A DNA stretch of 64,000 bases from assembly GCA_038207565.1 (NCBI GenBank), contig JBBQZQ010000001.1, positions 1 through 64,000 on the forward strand, written 5' to 3'. Below the pieces are notes generated by a model. The model was not told the DNA's origin. It did no database searches and was given only the letters and a program-made list of their open reading frames with translations. The stretch is from JALZAI01 sp038207565. Lineage in GTDB: Bacteria > Actinomycetota > Actinomycetes > Mycobacteriales > Jatrophihabitantaceae. A program made the position numbers and the translations under genes. Within the stretch, counting starts at the first letter, position 1; each line of letters starts with the position of its first letter. Positions 7,648-16,115 of the stretch are shown in pieces.

Positions 7648-7779
7648 TTCGAGCTCACCTACGCAGACCTCGGCGCCGACCATCACGCCCGACACGCCAA
7701 CCCCGACACCAAGAAACGAAACCACGTCCGAGAACTCCAAGCCCTCGGCTACAAGGTCACCCTCGAACCCGCCGCGTAA
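7648..7779 (+). pseudogene. Transposase C-terminal fragment (IS110-like)
   Basis: 44 codons ending in TAA read FELTYADLGADHHARHANPD and then KKRNHVRELQALGYKVTLEP. This is a familiar C-terminal tail of actinobacterial transposases, most likely IS110 type. Nothing of the catalytic part remains. It marks another deletion or insertion boundary at the right side of the element-like region. Confidence 0.55.
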
Positions 7780-8124
7780 CCAACGCCCAGCCAGACCAGC
7801 CAGCCCGACAACGGGCTCGCCTTGCTATGCCATCGCCAGTTCATTTCCCGTTAGAGGCAGGCGGGCGCATACCTGAAGGACTACCGACCCGGCTCGGTGT
7901 TCGCGACGACCTGATCACGCGGCGCGCACGGGAACCCTTCAGTGTGGCGTCGACCCCGTTGAAGGCCCAGCACCTTTGCCCGGCTTCGCCGCCCACCGCA
8001 GCGTCGCTACCACCGCAGACGTCTTAACGGCGCGCTACGACAGGCGTTCCACGGTTTCAGGCTTAACACGCGGACGGGTGAATCGGTTACGGGACAATCT
8101 CGCGAACTCGTTGCCTGATTGGTG
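7780..8124. other. Gene-free stretch
   Basis: About 345 bases between the transposase tail and the exporter operon. I see no gene, RNA or clear repeat. Confidence 0.35.
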
Positions 8125-8928
8125 CTAGCTGACGCGGCGGTAGCGCCAGACTCCGAGTGGTGCGCAGACGGCGACAATTCCGATGATCCAAGCGAGTGCG
8201 GGGGCTAGGTCGGTCGCGTGGGTGCCGAGGGTGAGTTCGCGGGTGGCGTTGACGACCACGGAGACTGGTTGGTGGTTTGCCCAGCCTTGCAGCCAGGACG
8301 GCATGGTTGCGACGGGGACGAACGCTGACGAGGCGAAGACGAGCGGGGCGAGTAGCGGGAACGAGGCAGCTTGCGCGGTTTCGGCGTTGGGTGTGCTGAG
8401 CCCGACGATCGCGAACACCCATGACAGTGAGTAGGCGAAGGCGAGCACGAGGAGTAGGGCGCCGATGAGTCCGCCGGCTCCGGCATGGGCGCGCCAGCCG
8501 ACGAGCAGGCCGATGACGGCCATCAGGATCACGACGAACAGGTTGCGCGCCAGGTCGGCCAGGGTGCGTCCGACCAGGACTGCTGACCTGGCCATAGGTA
8601 GTGACCGGAATCGGTCGATCAGGCCGCGGTGGAGGTCTTCGGCTAGGCCGACGCCGGTGGTGAGGGCGCCGAAGACGACGGTCTGCACGAAGATGCCGGG
8701 CATCAGATAGTCGACGTAATTGATGCCGGGGACCTTGATCGCGCCGCCGAATACGTAGCGGAACATGAGCACGAAGATCACCGGCTGGATCGTCGCGAAG
8801 ACGAGTAGCTGTGGGGTGCGGGCGATCGTGAGCAGGTTGCGGTGCGCGATGGCCAGTGCATGGCGCACCGGCCGCGGTCCGGTGGGAACTTCGGCGGTGC
8901 GCGTCGCGTGTTCAGTCGATGCGCTCAT
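8125..8928 (-). CDS. ABC-2 type permease, DrrB family
   Basis: 267 residues with about six hydrophobic segments and the ABC-2 core typical of DrrB: QLLVFATIQPVIFVLMFRYV, NYVDYLMPGIFVQTVVFGAL, TGVGLAEDLHRGLIDRFRSL and PVSVVVNATRELTLG. It forms the membrane part of a drug/lipid exporter with the ATPase encoded just upstream. The two genes overlap by ATGA (8925-8928). The substrate cannot be told from sequence; DrrAB-type pumps export hydrophobic antibiotics or polyketide lipids. A divergent TetR gene probably controls the set. Confidence 0.88.
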   Translation of the reverse strand: MSASTEHATRTAEVPTGPRPVRHALAIAHRNLLTIARTPQLLVFATIQPVIFVLMFRYVFGGAIKVPGINYVDYLMPGIFVQTVVFGALTTGVGLAEDLHRGLIDRFRSLPMARSAVLVGRTLADLARNLFVVILMAVIGLLVGWRAHAGAGGLIGALLLVLAFAYSLSWVFAIVGLSTPNAETAQAASFPLLAPLVFASSAFVPVATMPSWLQGWANHQPVSVVVNATRELTLGTHATDLAPALAWIIGIVAVCAPLGVWRYRRVS

Positions 8929-9911
8929 CGGCGTCGCTTCCCGGTTTTGGCAACGGTGGCATCGTCTGTGGCCGGCGCTGTCTCGGCGGCGTGGCCGGTG
9001 AGTGCGAGAAAGACATCGTCGAGGGAGGGTTCGCGCAGCGTCAGCTTGGTCGGGCTAATCGACGCCGCCGTCAGGATCTGGACGGTCTGGAACATCGCCG
9101 CCGTGCCGTCGGTGACGGCAATGTTGACGTCCTGGCCGGCGATCGACAGCGGCCCGACTGTCGCCAGCTGTGTCTTGATCAGGTCGAGGGACGCGTCATC
9201 GGACAGGCTGACCTCGATGACCGTGGCCCCTAACTGGGTCTTCAGATCTTCGGCGGTGCCTGAGGCGATGACCTGGCCGTGGTCGATCACGACGATCTGG
9301 TCGGCAAGCCGGTCGGCCTCCTCGAGGTACTGGGTGGTGAGTAGCACGGTCGTGCCCGTGGCGACGAGGCCTTCGATGACCCTCCACAGCTCAGCTCGGC
9401 CTTGTGGGTCGAGGCCGGTCGTCGGTTCGTCGAGAAACAGCACAGTCGGGTTGTGGACGAGTGCGGCGGCCAGATCGAGACGGCGTCGCATGCCACCGGA
9501 GTAGGTGCGGACCAGCCGATCCGCGGCGCTGGTGAGCATGAACCGCTCAAGCAGTTCGCTGGCTGCACGATCACGGGCCGTCTTGGGCAGGTTCGTCAGC
9601 CGCCCGACCAGCTGCAGGTTCTCCCGGGCGGTCAGGTTCTCATCGACCGCGGCATACTGCCCGGCGAGCCCGATGACGCCCCTGACCCGGTCGGGGTGCT
9701 TCGCGACGTCGATCCCGAGTACCTCGGCATGGCCCCGATCAGGTCGCAGCAGGCTGGTCAGAATCCGGACCGCGGTCGTCTTGCCCGCACCGTTCGGGCC
9801 GAGGAGCCCGAACACGGTGGCTGGCGCGACGTCGAACGTGACCCCGTCGAGTGCCACGACATCGCCGTAGCGCTTTGCGAGATCCTCGACGCGGACGGCG
9901 GGTTGATCCAC
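8925..9911 (-). CDS. ABC transporter ATP-binding protein, DrrA family
   Basis: 328 residues. Walker A is GPNGAGKT (38-45), the Q-loop region is near GQYAAVDENLT, the signature is YSGGM (137-141), Walker B is LFLDEP (158-163), and TTQYLEEADRLADQI is the H-loop region in the DrrA form (Gln-Tyr instead of the usual His-Glu). The C-terminal roughly 90 residues match the DrrA regulatory domain, ending near LREPSLDDVFLALTG. It energises export by the partner permease on the cytoplasmic face. The ATG is at 9911, and the frameshifted deazaflavin gene ends 11 nt upstream on the same strand, so the three probably form one transcript. Confidence 0.9.
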   Translation of the reverse strand: MDQPAVRVEDLAKRYGDVVALDGVTFDVAPATVFGLLGPNGAGKTTAVRILTSLLRPDRGHAEVLGIDVAKHPDRVRGVIGLAGQYAAVDENLTARENLQLVGRLTNLPKTARDRAASELLERFMLTSAADRLVRTYSGGMRRRLDLAAALVHNPTVLFLDEPTTGLDPQGRAELWRVIEGLVATGTTVLLTTQYLEEADRLADQIVVIDHGQVIASGTAEDLKTQLGATVIEVSLSDDASLDLIKTQLATVGPLSIAGQDVNIAVTDGTAAMFQTVQILTAASISPTKLTLREPSLDDVFLALTGHAAETAPATDDATVAKTGKRRR

Positions 9912-9922
9912 TGCGCTGCTCC

Positions 9923-10472
9923 TTAGCTGTCGCGGTCGGTGCTGGCTGGGTGAGCAGGACCAGTGCTACTGGCGAGGTGCCAGCGAACGATACAGAAACC
10001 ATGCTGGACCGCTGCCTGTAGAGGCTCGCGGGCAAAGCGGCCGTCCGGGTCGCGGGGAATGCGCACGAAGCGGTCGACGCTGGGATTGGCCGCCGCCATC
10101 ACGGCCAGTAGATCGTCGATCTCGTCGAGGTCCTGCACGAGTTCGGGCGTGGCCATGACGTCCTTACCCGGAGCCGCATCCGAACTGGGTTGCCGGCGCG
10201 CAGGTTGAGCGTCCAGCGGCCTCCGCCGGGGGTCAGCAGCACGTCGTCGTGGCCGACCAAGCTCAGCGGTTGGCGGTAGGTCTTGGCAGTCTTTCCCCGA
10301 TGATGAGCACCAGCATGAGCCGCCCGCCCAGCGGAGTCGCAAACGGCCAGCCGAGCACGACACGCATCGGCACATTGAGCAGTCGCATGGCCCGGGCCCG
10401 CACCCGTCGCCCGAACGGTGCTTTGCTCGCCGACGTCCCTGCTGGATTGTTCGTCGTGCCCATCGCCTTCAC
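9923..10472 (-). pseudogene. Deazaflavin (F420)-dependent nitroreductase-family protein, two frameshifts
   Basis: Three frames concatenate into a DUF385/Ddn-type protein: RLLNVPMRVVLGWPFATPLG, then KTYRQPLSLVGHDDVLLTPG and GRWTLNLRAGNPVRMRL, then GKDVMATPELVQDLDEID, NPSVDRFVRIPRDPDGRF and a final HGFCIVRWHLA. The shifts are at the run near 10289-10297 and at 10165-10171 (one G missing in CGGGTAAGG). Apart from these the protein is full length (about 170 residues), so inactivation is recent or reflects two sequencing errors. Its place between a TetR gene and drrAB suggests a detoxification operon. Confidence 0.7.
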
Positions 10473-10502
10473 CTTGCCTCGATTCGGCTGACTGCTGGTA
10501 TA

Positions 10503-10530
10503 TTGTTCAATCGTACAGCCTGTCTAATTA
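10503..10530 (+). promoter_or_regulatory. Candidate promoter of the TetR gene
   Basis: TTGTTC (10503-10508), 16 bp, TAATTA (10525-10530), in an unusually AT-rich patch. ATTGTTCAAT (10502-10511) has inverted 4-bp ends and could be part of the TetR operator in this divergent region. Confidence 0.35.
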
Positions 10531-10565
10531 AAGTATCTCGCTCGAATCGAACGGAGTCAAGTCAC

Positions 10566-11183
10566 GTGAGTCCACGGCCATATAAGCTCGGCAAGCGGCA
10601 AGCCGCCGTGGATGACGCTCGCCGGCGAATCCTCGCCGCGGCACGGGGATTGCTGGCCGGATCGATCGCCTACACGGACTTCACCCTCGAAGCGGTCGCC
10701 ACCCGCGCCGATGTCGCGCGAGGCACCGTCTACTACCAGTTCGGGTCGAAGACCGGCCTGCTCGAAGGGCTGTGCGACGACCTGGCCGAATCGGCCCAGA
10801 TGGGCGAACTTGCCAACGTCTTCGCGGCCTCTGACCCGCAACAGGCACTGCACGGCTTTATCGCCACATTCGCCCGCTTCTGGGCGAAAGACCGGCCGGT
10901 CATGCGACGGCTACGTGCGCTGGCCACACTCGATCCGGACGTCGGGCAGGTCATCGCCGCCAGAAACGACCGCAACCGCACAGGAGCGCGGGTCCTTGCC
11001 GGGCACCTCGTCCCAAAGGCTGCGACCGACCGCAAAGAGCGGCTCGTCGCCGTCTTGCACACGCTGACGATGTTCGAGACTTTCGACTGCCTCGCCGGCC
11101 CCGACCAAGACATCGAGGCCGTCACATCGACCGTCGTCGAACTTGCCGACGCAGCCGTCAACCTCGCCCTCATGGAGCGATAA
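10566..11183 (+). CDS. TetR/AcrR family transcriptional regulator
   Basis: 205 residues from a GTG at 10566 with GGAG nine bases upstream; the open frame extends to 10503 but lacks a ribosome site there. The N-terminal TetR DNA-binding domain is clear: ILAAARGLLAGSIAYTDFTL, AVATRADVARGTVYYQFGSK, TGLLEGLCDDLA. The C-terminal domain is a ligand/dimer domain. It is divergent from the deazaflavin-drrAB set (94 bp between starts), so it most likely represses the exporter and itself. The ligand is unknown. Confidence 0.88.
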   Translation: MSPRPYKLGKRQAAVDDARRRILAAARGLLAGSIAYTDFTLEAVATRADVARGTVYYQFGSKTGLLEGLCDDLAESAQMGELANVFAASDPQQALHGFIATFARFWAKDRPVMRRLRALATLDPDVGQVIAARNDRNRTGARVLAGHLVPKAATDRKERLVAVLHTLTMFETFDCLAGPDQDIEAVTSTVVELADAAVNLALMER

Positions 11184-11412
11184 CCAATCCAGATCGACTC
11201 ATGTGCGCGCTTCGCTGCTCACGATCGACCCGCTCAAGATCGACGGATCGCGCGGCACTGAAGGGCCCGAGGCGTCTGGCGACCTGGCTGCCACCGACGA
11301 TGAGTGTCTGCGGGCATGCCGGCCCGTGACGGATCCCGCTCGCACGCCGCGACCGCCGTATTGGGACCCGTTACCGTTCCTCTGACATACCCATCGTCGG
11401 GAGATACGCATT

Positions 11413-11877
11413 TTGCCGCAGGTTGTCGATTTCGAGAAGGTGTCCACCGTCGGGCTTGACTCGTCCCCGTACGCGGAGGCTCTCGCCGGGCTGAGGGCCA
11501 ACGAGGCGCGCTACTACAAGAACAAGTACGGCCATGCCTTCACGGTCGACCCGGCGAGTGAGGCGACGGACACGGTCGAGTGGGTGAGCCGCATCCTCGA
11601 GGTCGAACGCGACATCGTGATCTCAACCCATCCGCTTGAGGCGACGTCCTTCGAGGTTGACGGGACCCGGATGGCCTACGTGTTCTACGAGTCCGGTCTG
11701 TCGATCAACGTGATGTACGGGCTCGAGGACGGGAAGAAGCGCGCAGTCGGGTTCAAACTGTCCGAAGGTATGGAGGTGCCCGAGGAACTCAAGTCCCGGT
11801 TCAAGTTCGCGCGGCAGAAGTCGAAGCTGGCCGGCACGATCCGTGGCTCCTTCTTCGTGATCAAGGGAGAGTACTGA
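11413..11877 (+). CDS. Hypothetical protein, 154 residues
   Basis: TTG start at 11413 with GGGAGA eight bases upstream. The protein is soluble, mixed alpha/beta and lysine-richer than its neighbours (ANEARYYKNKYGHAFTVDP, RMAYVFYESGLSINVMYGLE, SRFKFARQKSKLAGTIRGSF). AAG, AAC and TAC codons are frequent and local GC is visibly lower, suggesting recent acquisition. I do not recognise a family. No obvious operon partner: the TetR gene ends 229 bp upstream and a toxin-antitoxin pair follows. Confidence 0.65.
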   Translation: MPQVVDFEKVSTVGLDSSPYAEALAGLRANEARYYKNKYGHAFTVDPASEATDTVEWVSRILEVERDIVISTHPLEATSFEVDGTRMAYVFYESGLSINVMYGLEDGKKRAVGFKLSEGMEVPEELKSRFKFARQKSKLAGTIRGSFFVIKGEY

Positions 11878-12364
11878 AAGCGCTTGGTCCGTTGGTAGCC
11901 ACTCCACAAGCTCTCTGCAAGATGCCTTAGCCCTGAGGTGAGAAGCACAGATCAACTCATCCGGACCCAGAACGCCAATTGAGAAGCCGTTGTGCAGCCC
12001 ACACCTATCAGACGGTTACGTGGACAGCGATTCGCGGCGGTCGGCTGAGGCCTACGCTCCGCGTCGTGCCGGTAGAGCGGGTTGCTGCTCGCGGGCTGGG
12101 CGTTTGGTGATGTGGTGCGCCTGGACGACTCGCAAGCGCATCGGGTCGAGCGGATGATGATCACTGACGGGGGTGGTGCTGGAGTTCCGCCCGGTTGGCC
12201 GTGCGCTTGCTTTCGCGGTTCGAGCGGCTATGCCGGCGGGCCCGGTAGCCGATCGTCGTGGATCGGTTCGGGACTGAGCCCTCGTTCGCGGCGGCATCCT
12301 CACGTACTTCAGTGACTGGCGGTGAACACCGTGCGGCGGCGCGTAACGCCGTATGTCGTGCTGT
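11878..12364. other. Upstream region of vapBC-2, partly duplicated at 26.8 kb
   Basis: No gene is supported. Two blocks recur near the antitoxin relic at 26.8 kb: one around 12022-12045 (core GCGATTCGCGGCGG, again at 26799-26821) and one at about 12204-12240 (ending GGCTATGCCGGCGGG, again ending about 26882). The order is conserved but the spacing differs, so the two loci share an ancestor. Confidence 0.5.
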
Positions 12365-12625
12365 ATGCCGGGTGCCACGCGGACACAGGTGTACCTCACG
12401 GCCGAACAGTGCGCGGGCCTGGATGAGCGGGCCCGGGTGGAGGGTAAGGCGATGGCGCACGTGATCCGCGACGCAGTCGACACCCATCTTGCGGCCGGGG
12501 TCGGGGACGTGGAGCGGGACCGGTTGTTGACCGACACGTTCGGGGCTGTGCCGGGGTTGGCGCAGCGGGTGCCGTCCCTGGGTGAGTGGGACCGCCCCGG
12601 CGGGGGATTGGTTGGTCGTGGCTGA
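12365..12625 (+). CDS. vapB: Ribbon-helix-helix antitoxin (VapB-like)
   Basis: 86 residues from ATG 12365. The N-terminus GATRTQVYLTAEQCAGLDER, then ARVEGKAMAHVIRDAVDTHL, is a ribbon-helix-helix DNA-binding domain, and the proline/glycine-rich tail would contact the toxin. The frame opens at 12353 but the RHH fold starts at MPGATRT. The stop overlaps the toxin start (GTG at 12618), indicating coupled translation. Its first 41 bases from 12369 are repeated exactly at 26903-26943 in a truncated copy. Confidence 0.85.
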   Translation: MPGATRTQVYLTAEQCAGLDERARVEGKAMAHVIRDAVDTHLAAGVGDVERDRLLTDTFGAVPGLAQRVPSLGEWDRPGGGLVGRG

Positions 12626-12974
12626 TCTGCTGCTCGACACCGGGGTGTGCATCGATCACCTGGTCGGCCGTTCCCCGCTGTCCGGGCGCAGCAGCGCTCT
12701 GGGGTACTCGGTGCTCACCCGCGCTGAGCTGCAGTCCGGCGCGGCGAATTCGTTCGAGGCGGAGCAGATCCGGCGACTGTTGGGCGCGATGACCGAGTAC
12801 CCGCTCGATCGACAGATCGCTGAGGAGGCCGGCCGTATCCGCAGCGAGGTCGGTATCCGGTTGCCCGACGCGCTGCTCGCTGCCACCGCACTGGTCCACC
12901 GCCTGAGCCTCGACACCCGCAACCCCTCCGACTTCCGACAAGTCCCCGGCCTGCGACTACGACGGCAGCGGTAA
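12618..12974 (+). CDS. vapC: VapC-type PIN-domain toxin ribonuclease
   Basis: 118 residues from GTG 12618, overlapping the antitoxin by 8 bases. Conserved acidic residues of the PIN active site are present: LLLDTGVCIDHL, LTRAELQSG, RLPDALLAATALV and the C-terminal LDTRNPSDF. This is the second VapBC module in the window and differs clearly from the first: its antitoxin is RHH rather than Phd type. Target RNA unknown. Confidence 0.88.
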   Translation: MADLLLDTGVCIDHLVGRSPLSGRSSALGYSVLTRAELQSGAANSFEAEQIRRLLGAMTEYPLDRQIAEEAGRIRSEVGIRLPDALLAATALVHRLSLDTRNPSDFRQVPGLRLRRQR

Positions 12975-13033
12975 CACCCGCGCCGCCCCCCGGCGCACCG
13001 CTCGATATAACGCCGATCGTGCCGACCTCGGGG

Positions 13034-13400
13034 TTATGCCGATCTGCCTCTGGATCGCCCGCGGGGTAGGGAGATTCCCGACAAGAGCTGGGCATAATCC
13101 GAGTCCGTCCATGCGGCGCGCGATCGGCGCGACAAGAGATCGGCCCGTGCGCTCGAGAATCGTGGCGCCTGCGGAACGCCGACGCGTGGACGCGCTGATG
13201 TCCAACCTGTATGGACTTTGGTGCGCTCGATTCCGCGAGGCTCGACGGTCGGGCTGACAGAGCAGCCGGTTAGTCACTTGAGATCGGGCCGCCGGAGCGA
13301 GCGAACCAGACCGCGGATTATGCCGACGTCATCTGGCCCAAACCCCGTCCAACGCACGGGACTCGACGACGACGTCGGCATAACCCTGAGGTCGGCATGA
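13034..13400. repeat. Cluster of GTCGGCATAA-type motifs with a long inverted repeat
   Basis: This gene-free stretch repeats one word in both orientations: GGGGTTATGCCGA (about 13033), GGGCATAATCC (about 13089), TTATGCCGACGTC (13318-13330), its exact inverse GACGTCGGCATAA (13371-13383), and GGTCGGCATGATC (about 13391). The pair at 13318/13371 is a perfect 13-bp inverted repeat enclosing 40 bp. It may be a protein-binding or recombination-site array. Confidence 0.6.
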
Positions 13401-13628
13401 TCGGCGTTCTCTCGAGCCCGGCAACGCGATCTCTGCGGACGCGGCTGTCTCGTCGTCGTGGACATGTCGCCGTTCCGGCTTCCGTGGCAGCGTGCACAGG
13501 CAAGAACGCATCGACGAAAGGGAATCGCTGGCGCTGACGGCGGAGACTCGGCCCAGAGAACGTGTCTACAACAGGTCGCCACGCCCAGGGAGGCGACATC
13601 GTGGACACGCCAGGAGCGCCCAAGAGAA

Positions 13629-13660
13629 TCGGCGTAATGCCGACGTCGGCATTACGCCGA
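13629..13660. repeat. Perfect 32-bp palindrome
   Basis: TCGGCGTAATGCCGAC is followed directly by its reverse complement GTCGGCATTACGCCGA, with no spacer. It shares GCCGACGTCGGC with the inverted repeat at 13318-13383. No gene surrounds it (12975-13968 is free of recognisable genes apart from these elements). Confidence 0.8.
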
Positions 13661-13968
13661 ATACCGTGCAGGCTTGTCACAGCCTGACGGCTGAGTACCG
13701 CGTCGTTATGCGCGCTGAGGCGTGGGGTCGCAAGCTGTCGCGTCTGCCGGAAGGTTCCGTATCGGGTCTGGAACGGGTTTTCGCAAGGCGCCGCGACGTC
13801 TCGGGAAGGAGCAGGTTGGATGCGAACGCACGAGGCCAGTCGTGCTCCCCCCGCGGAAACGCCGGAGCCACGCGAAACGCCCGGTGCCTGGTTCGTCAGC
13901 CTGCCGATATCGCTGTTCTGGCGTTCGATTAGCACACGGCGGTGCGGAACTTCTTCACTGCCAGCGGA

Positions 13969-14247
13969 TCACCTGGAATGGTCGAGGAGCGGGGTGCGTG
14001 AGGGGACCTCCAAGAGCACTGTCGTGCCACTACCCGAAGAGAAGACCTGCATTTTCCCCCCGATGTCCTGAGCTGCATCGGCGATGAGCCGGAGTCCGAA
14101 GTGGCGCTCGCTCCTGGGGTCGAAACCTTTCGCAGGCAAGCCTCGTCCATCGTCGTGGATCTCGAGCCGGACGGTGTGCGCGCCGCCGGTCAGGCGAACC
14201 TGCGCATGGCGGCCGGCGGCATGTTTCTCGATGTTGGTTAGGCACTC
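13969..14247 (-). pseudogene. Histidine-kinase ATPase domain fragment (NarL-partner type)
   Basis: The minus frame begins abruptly with ECLTNIEKHAAGRHAQVRLT and continues HTVRLEIHDDGRGLPAKGF, then RHFGLRLIADAAQDIGGK. These are the N-box (ExxxNxxKHA) and G-boxes of the HATPase_c domain of HisKA_3-type sensor kinases. The phospho-acceptor and sensor domains are missing. It is joined in frame to the end of the IPT/propeller relic at about 14247, so the two were fused by a deletion. No start of its own is evident. Confidence 0.75.
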
Positions 14248-15854
14248 GTTGTCCGGAACGTAGACGTAGTGCGTCCCATCGGCGTTCGCACTCGGGTCGT
14301 AGGTCGCCTGCCCGGGCGAGCTGATCGTGAAGCCCGGATCGCACACCGCCGAGTTGATCGCCACCAGCTTGGTTCCCGGAACCGGATCCATGCGACAGAA
14401 ACCCTGGGCGTGGTCAGAACTCCACCAGTGACCACCCAGTGCGCCGGGAAGGAAGACGACCCCGCCCTTTGGTGCCGTGATCCCATAAGCGTTCAGGTCG
14501 GCGACGGGATGGACGTAGGTGAACTGGTCCGCCTTCACTGCCGGGCTCGTGCTACCTGCGGCCGTCACCTGGACATCGACCGTGCCCGATCCTGGCGGGC
14601 TGACCGCAGCGCAGCTGGTCGAGCTGGCGCAGCTCACCGTGGTCGCCGGGTTCGCTCCGAAGCTGACCGTAGTCGCTCCACCCGCCGGGTCGGTCAGGTT
14701 CGCGCCGGTGATCGTCACCGTCGTGCCCCCTGTCGCCACTCCGGACGAAGGCTTGATCGTGCTGACCGAGACCGCGGTCGGCGGCGTGGTATAGGTGAAG
14801 ACGTCCGCGCCGCTCGTGACGCTGGTCTGCCCGCTGCCATTCGTGACGGTGACGTCGACCGCGCCGGCACCGGCGACCGCGGGACTCGTCGCCGTGCACG
14901 ATGTCGCGCTGGCACAGCTGACCGCCGACCCGCTCACCGTGCCGAACTTGATACCTGGGGTGCCACCGGCGTTGAGGTCGGTACCGGTCACCGTGACGAC
15001 GGTCCCGCCGGAGGCTGGACCACCACTCGGCGCGATCGCGGTAACGGCCGGCACCGGTGCGGAGCAGGGCACCCGCCACAGATGTCCCTGAGCATTGGCC
15101 ACGATCGTCAGCCGTGCGGTCGGGTCGTCACCGACCTACAGGTCACCATTCGGCGCAAGACCGAGGCCGGTGATGCTCGCATACTGGCTGCGAGACACAC
15201 CGTCGAAGCTGGCGGTGTAGGTGGGAACTGTCGTGGAGTAGATGCTCTGCATCTTGCTCGACAGATCGAATTCGAGAACCCGAGCGGACAGGTTCGGTGG
15301 CGAATCGCCCACGTAGAGCGTCGTGCCGTCGGACGCCAACCCACTCGGGAAGAAGGAGACGGTCTGACCAGAGTTGTCGCTGACCGTGGCGGCGATGCAC
15401 ACCGTCGGCGAGCCGCACACCGGCCGCCCAGCCGTACCGGTGATGTCGGCGATCTCCGACATGCCGACGCCGCCGATCTCGCCGAGATAGAGGTCGGAGT
15501 GCTTGGCCCCGGCACCGTCGGTGCGGTTCACCATCGCGAAGCCACCGGAGGAGCCGCGGCCGTCCGAGGTCGTTCCCGCCTGCGTGACGACTGGCACGAC
15601 ACCCGAGCGCAGAGCAGCCGGAGTGGCCACCTTCATCACGTCCCCGGACTTGATGTAACCAACAGCTCGTTTCCGCTGGGGGAGACCGCGACCGAGGCGG
15701 CTCGGCCGCCACCCTTGCCGCCGCCGACCGCCGTGGGGTTCGGGACCTGGATCGCCAGCGGGTTGCTGATGTTCTCGGTCGCCTGGCTGTAGTCATAACG
15801 GATCACCTGAACACTCGTGGTGGATTCGTCTGCCACATAGACCTTCTGGTTCAC
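14248..15854 (-). pseudogene. Secreted-type propeller protein with two IPT/TIG domains, inactivated
   Basis: Read on the minus strand: KVYVADESTTSVQVIRYDYS, a frame change near 15640-15655, NHL/propeller-like blades (GFAMVNRTDG, SDLYLGEIGGVGMSEIADI, FFPSGLASDGTTLYVGDSPP), then an in-frame TAG at 15136-15138 where the sequence around it (NGDL-stop-VGDD) implies a lost Tyr. Two IPT/TIG repeats follow (VTAIAPSGGPASGGTVVTVT and STIKPSSGVATGGTTVTITG), then GGHWWSSDHAQGFCRMDPVP and ANADGTHYVYVPDN. After this the kinase fragment begins. I recall this HWWxxDHAQGFCR...YVPDN family as a surface protein found near multicopper oxidases. It is dead three ways: frameshift, nonsense codon and truncation. 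Confidence 0.7.
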
Positions 15855-16115
15855 CTACTGTGCCGGTAGTTTTCCGGCGCCGGTGCGCCGGTGCGCCGGG
15901 CGGCCAGGACACGACCACCGCGACGAGCCTGGTCGGGTCCTACGCGGCCGTGCTATGCCAGCTGCACCAGGTCGGCCGGCCGCTGCGCCGGGGTCGACCC
16001 GCGGTCGCCGCACTCGTCCGCAGAGGCGTCCGCCGGGGGGTTTCACGCGGTTTTGACGAGTCGTACCTAGCGTCCCGCACGTCCAAGGATGTGCTTGCTA
16101 GGAGACGTGCCCGTG
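15855..16115. other. Intergenic region before the copper-oxidase operon
   Basis: No gene recognised. TTGACG (16053-16058) and CCTAGCGT (TAGCGT at 16068-16073) are promoter-like words but their spacing (9 bp) is too short for one promoter. If TAGCGT is the -10, the 5' leader would be about 35 nt. Confidence 0.35.

Noticed and set aside
10479..10550. TCGATTCG...CGAATCGA as a TetR operator
   Set aside because: Perfect 8-bp arms but 56 bp apart, too far for a single TetR dimer site.
16053..16073. TTGACG and TAGCGT as one promoter for the oxidase operon
   Set aside because: Spacing is 9 bp instead of about 17; kept only as a possible extended or independent -10.
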